From Ampelocalamus luodianensis (Eukaryota; Streptophyta; Magnoliopsida; Poales; Poaceae): DNA of 64,000 nucleotides. This document shows, piece after piece, positions 61,161-64,000 of the stretch. The stretch is taken from assembly GCA_036346255.1 (NCBI GenBank), contig CM070640.1, positions 34,591,238-34,655,237 of the forward strand, given 5' to 3'. Position 1 is the first letter of the stretch, and each line of letters starts with the position of its first letter. Below the pieces are notes generated by a model that saw nothing but the letters and a program-made list of their open reading frames with translations, made no database searches and was not told the DNA's origin. Both the position numbers and the translations under genes were made by a program.

Positions 61161-62482
61161 CAAACCATCAATTATCATATATTTATTCCATGTTTTCCCT
61201 CCTTTACAATGTTCAAGCACTTCTTTAAAGTCCAAATTAGTAGCATATAACTCCTTAATGGCCTCTAAACCAAAAATCTTATGGTCAAGTTGAGATAACA
61301 TGGTATAACATCTAGAAAGCGCATCAGCAATCACATTGTCCTTACCTTTCTTATGCTTTATGACATATGGAAACGACTCAATAAATTCTACCCATTTAGC
61401 ATATCGTTTATTTAGGTTAGCTTGGCTTCTAATATGTTTTAGCGATTCATGATCTGAATGTATAACAAATTCTTTGGGCCATAGATAATGTTGCCAAGTT
61501 TGAAGCACACGAACTAAAGCATACAGTTCTTTGTCATAGGTAGAATAATTCAGACTAGGCCCATTTAGTTTCTCACTGAAATATGCAACTGGTTTACCTT
61601 CTTGAATCAATACACCACCTATCCCAATCCCGCTAGCGTCACATTCAATCTCAAAAGTTTTACCAAAATCAGGGAGTTGGAGTAGGGGTGCTTGGGTGAG
61701 CTTCTCTTTCAATAAGTGGAATGCCCTCTCTTGCGTAGGTCTCCATTGGAAAGGCACTCCTTTCTTTGTCAATTCATTCAATGGTGCAGCAATGGTGCTG
61801 AAATCCTGCACAAAACGTCGATAGAATCCAGCAAGTCCATGGAAGCTTCGCTTTGTGACACGATGGTAGGCGTCGACCGACTTTGGATGGTCTGCGATCT
61901 TTGCCTCATCCACCTCAATGCCCTGTGGTGTCACAACATAACCAAGAAACGCAACTCGATCGGTGCAAAAGGTGCACTTCTCGAGGTTACCAAACAAACG
62001 TGCACTCTCAAGGCATTAAAAACAGCACGTATATGATTCAAGTGTAGCTCATGTGACTTGCTATAAATCAAGATATCATCAAAATAAACCACCGCAAATT
62101 TTCCAATGAAAAGACGTAAAACCTCGTTCATTAATCGCATGAAAGTACTAGGTGCATTAGTTAGACCAAAAGGCATCATTAACCACTCATATAGTCCGAA
62201 CATAGTTTTAAAAGCTGTTTTCCATTCATCTCCCAGTTTCATTCTAATCTGGTGGTAACCACTTTGCAAGTCAATCTTTGTGAAAATAATAGAGCCACTC
62301 AACTCATCAAGCATGTCGTCTAGCCTAGGAATAGGATGACGATACCTTATGGTAATATTATTAATGGCTCTACAATCAACACACATACGCCAAGTTCCAT
62401 CTTTCTTAGGAACCAAAAGAACAGGAACAACATAAGGACTAAGACTTTCTCGTACGTACCCACGGTCCAAAAGATCTTGGAC
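61160..62482 (-). pseudogene. Element F reverse transcriptase and RNaseH
   Basis: RT reads from 62470: VLLVPKKDGTWRMCVDCRAI, RHPIPRLDDML, FTKIDLQSGYHQIRMK and active site VVYFDDILIYSK with both Asp. A one-base loss near 62010 moves the frame to FGNLEKCTFCTDRVAFLGYV. A scrambled stretch at 61860-61900 probably has two compensating shifts, then HGLAGFYRRFVQDF follows. RNaseH FEIECDASGIGIGGVLIQEG, DKELYALVRVL and IHSDHESLKHIRSQANLNKR continues to KGKDNVIADALSR and a zinc-finger-proximal part. Confidence 0.87.
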
Positions 62483-63376
62483 TTATTGCTGAATTTCCTT
62501 AGTCTCCTCTGGGTTAGTCCTATATGCCGCACGGTTTAGCAAAGTCGCTCCCGGGATCAAATCAATTTGATGCTCTATCCCTCGAATAGGTGGCAACCCC
62601 GGGGGTATCTCAGCTGGAAATACATCCACAAACTCCTGCAAAAGGTTAGCAACAGCAGGAGGCAAAGCGCTAGATATATCCTCAAGTGAAAATAAAACAT
62701 CTTTGCATATCAAAGCATAGCATGGCAGCTCATTATCACAAATTTCAGAAAGCTCAGATTTAGTGGCAAGCATGACACACCCTTTCAATTTAATTCCCTC
62801 GGCCTTGGAACTAGGCGCCACTTTCTCCCCTTTAGGTGGGAAAACACGTTTCGCTACTTGCTGATTTTCATAATCATGTTCAGTGGTGTTTCTTTCATTT
62901 CTAGCACGCTCTACTTCATCTTTCACATTTTCAGCGGGAGTCAAAGGCAACAACTTAATCTTCTTACCCCTATGTGAGAACGAGTAGGTATTAGCTCTAC
63001 CATGGTGCAAAACATCATTATCATATATCCAAGGCCTACCGAGCAACAACGAGCATGCTTGCATAGGCACTACATCAAAGTCGGTACTATCTTTGTAATT
63101 ACCAGCTGAAAATTGCACTCTCAGAACTTTGTTTACCTTTAACTTACCACATGAATTGAACCATTAGATGTAATAGGGACGTGGGTGTGGTTGTGTGGTC
63201 AAGCCAAGCTTCTCGACCATCTCAGAGCTTGCAAGGTTATTGCAACTCCCTCCATCAATGATGACTTTACAGGCTCTCTCCTTCACGAGGAATCTGGATT
63301 GAAACAAGTTGTGCCGCTGATTTTGCTCCGCTCTCTCCACTTGTGCGCTCAGCACTCGCTGTGCAACAAGGTTCAC
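62483..63376 (-). pseudogene. Element F protease region
   Basis: The frame 63376-63167 reads RFLVKERACKVIIDGGSCNN, with the protease active site in DGG form. TAA at 63166-63164 (probably a former Gln codon) stops it. It resumes with FNSCGKLKVNKVLRV and VVPMQACSLLLGRPWIYDND to 62486, including PAEIPPGLPPIRGIEHQIDL just before the RT. TAA at 62485-62483 (former Gln) is the junction to RT. Protease would cleave the F polyprotein. Confidence 0.85.
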
Positions 63377-64000
63377 ATGAGTCCCTGTGTCAACGCAGCT
63401 ACTTGTTCTTCCACATCATCAGCACCACTGTCTGTCTCGTCTCCTCCACCTGCATTGTTAGCTGCAAGCACATACTCATCCTCAATATCACTAGCACTTA
63501 CATAACCTCCGTCTTCGGTGGCAAGGTATGCTCGCTGACTTGGGCAGTCCCTCATGATGTGGCCCATTCCCTTGCAACGGTGGCAAATAATCCCAGTCGT
63601 ACGACCTGTGGAAGCAACCGAAGAAGAACTCTTGGCTGGGACCTGCACACTAGTAGATTTGTTTACCTCGGGTGCATGTGATGGTGTTGGGGGTGCTGCT
63701 GAATGCACCCTACTCGAGGAGGGGGCAGCAGACCGTGTAGCTGAAAGTGGGACTGTTTTAACGTGCCCTGATGTTGATCTTGGTGTAGACGTGCTCCCAA
63801 AATTGTTCCTTGACCTCTGCTGTCATCCCTGCAATTCCTTTTCTGCCAAACATGCAAGGTGGAACAATCTAGGAACACTATCATATTCTTTGTAATCAAC
63901 TATGTCCTGAATTTCACCTGTTAGTCCTCCATAAAAACGTGCCATAGCAGCCTCTTCGTCCTCAATAATATCACAACACAACATACTAATTTGTAGCTCC
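63373..64000 (-). pseudogene. Element F gag C-terminal part, cut by the window end
   Basis: The zinc knuckle CHRCKGMGHIMRDCPSQ (C-X2-C-X4-H-X4-C) is followed by AYLATEDGGYVSASDIEDEY and an acidic linker. A one-base change near 63380 shifts into the protease frame. Upstream a Ser/Thr/Pro-rich linker contains TGA at 63825-63823, probably from CGA. The gag start lies to the right of the window. Confidence 0.82.

Larger units (their letters stand above)
59179..64000 (-). mobile_element. CRM-like Ty3/gypsy element F, continues beyond the window
   Basis: The polyprotein reads minus strand: gag knuckle and protease at right, then RT, RNaseH and integrase. I recognise the sequence type (YRHPIPRLDDMLDELSGS, GMGHIMRDCPSQRAYL, LESRTTPIQEGEDDEDI) as that of the plant CRM/centromeric-retrotransposon lineage. 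The integrase end overlaps the presumed LTR start TGATGAGGACATC (60015 leftwards), a peculiarity of that lineage. The left end at about 59179 (plus-strand tgaggacg) is inferred. It gives an LTR of about 0.84 kb, usual for CRM elements. The other LTR is outside the window. Confidence 0.75.

Overview
The window is repetitive plant nuclear DNA, most likely from a grass. It is almost entirely nested Ty3/gypsy LTR retrotransposons, and I see no intact host gene, structural RNA gene or CRISPR array. The plant reading rests on primer-binding sites complementary to initiator-Met tRNA (TGGTATCAGAGC), polyproteins ordered gag-PR-RT-RNaseH-INT, chromodomain-like integrase tails, LTRs of 2-5 kb starting TGTAACA, a hAT transposase tail, and a CRM-like (centromeric-type) element.

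Layout. 1-3231: part of a long LTR (A'), minus orientation. 3232-4168: LTR-like fragment G, plus orientation. 4200-4735: decayed C-terminus of a hAT transposase. About 4736-49350: one old minus-strand element (B) split by insertions. Read 5' to 3' from the right, B has gag (49330-48338) and protease (48337-48082, then 30461-30337), then RT/RNaseH (14674-13352), then RNaseH/integrase (9261-7597), polypurine tract and 3' LTR (7557-4736). Three insertions break it: solo LTR H (9267-13346, TSD ttggg), an unidentified ~0.7 kb insertion I (TSD tagac), and solo LTR D (30467-48076, TSD cggaa). Insertion I was itself hit by the full-length element A (14758-29706, TSD gggac). D was hit by the full-length element C (33622-46591, TSD ccggc). 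From about 49350 a plus-strand family E follows as a tandem arrangement: truncated pol tail, LTR, internal region, LTR. From about 59179 to the window end a minus-strand CRM-like element (F) lies in or next to the last E LTR.

The least routine signals are in the long LTRs. Related but diverged LTRs (A, A', B, C, H, D) share, in the transcript sense, subsets of: a TATA box, well-formed splice donors and acceptors outlining a spliced leader, a short block whose differences look codon-like, two stable hairpins (one with a compensatory base-pair change), and dyads of CCGTTGG/CCAACGG. Splice-acceptor-like sites sit directly before the gag start codon in C and E.

Caution: the youngest elements (A, C) carry the most frameshifts while the oldest (B) reads almost cleanly. 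A/C LTR differences concentrate at CAG, CTG, CTGG and CG words. This fits base-calling error at methylated cytosines in unpolished repeats better than biological decay. All coding calls are retrotransposon remnants. I did no database search; family names come from motifs and architecture.
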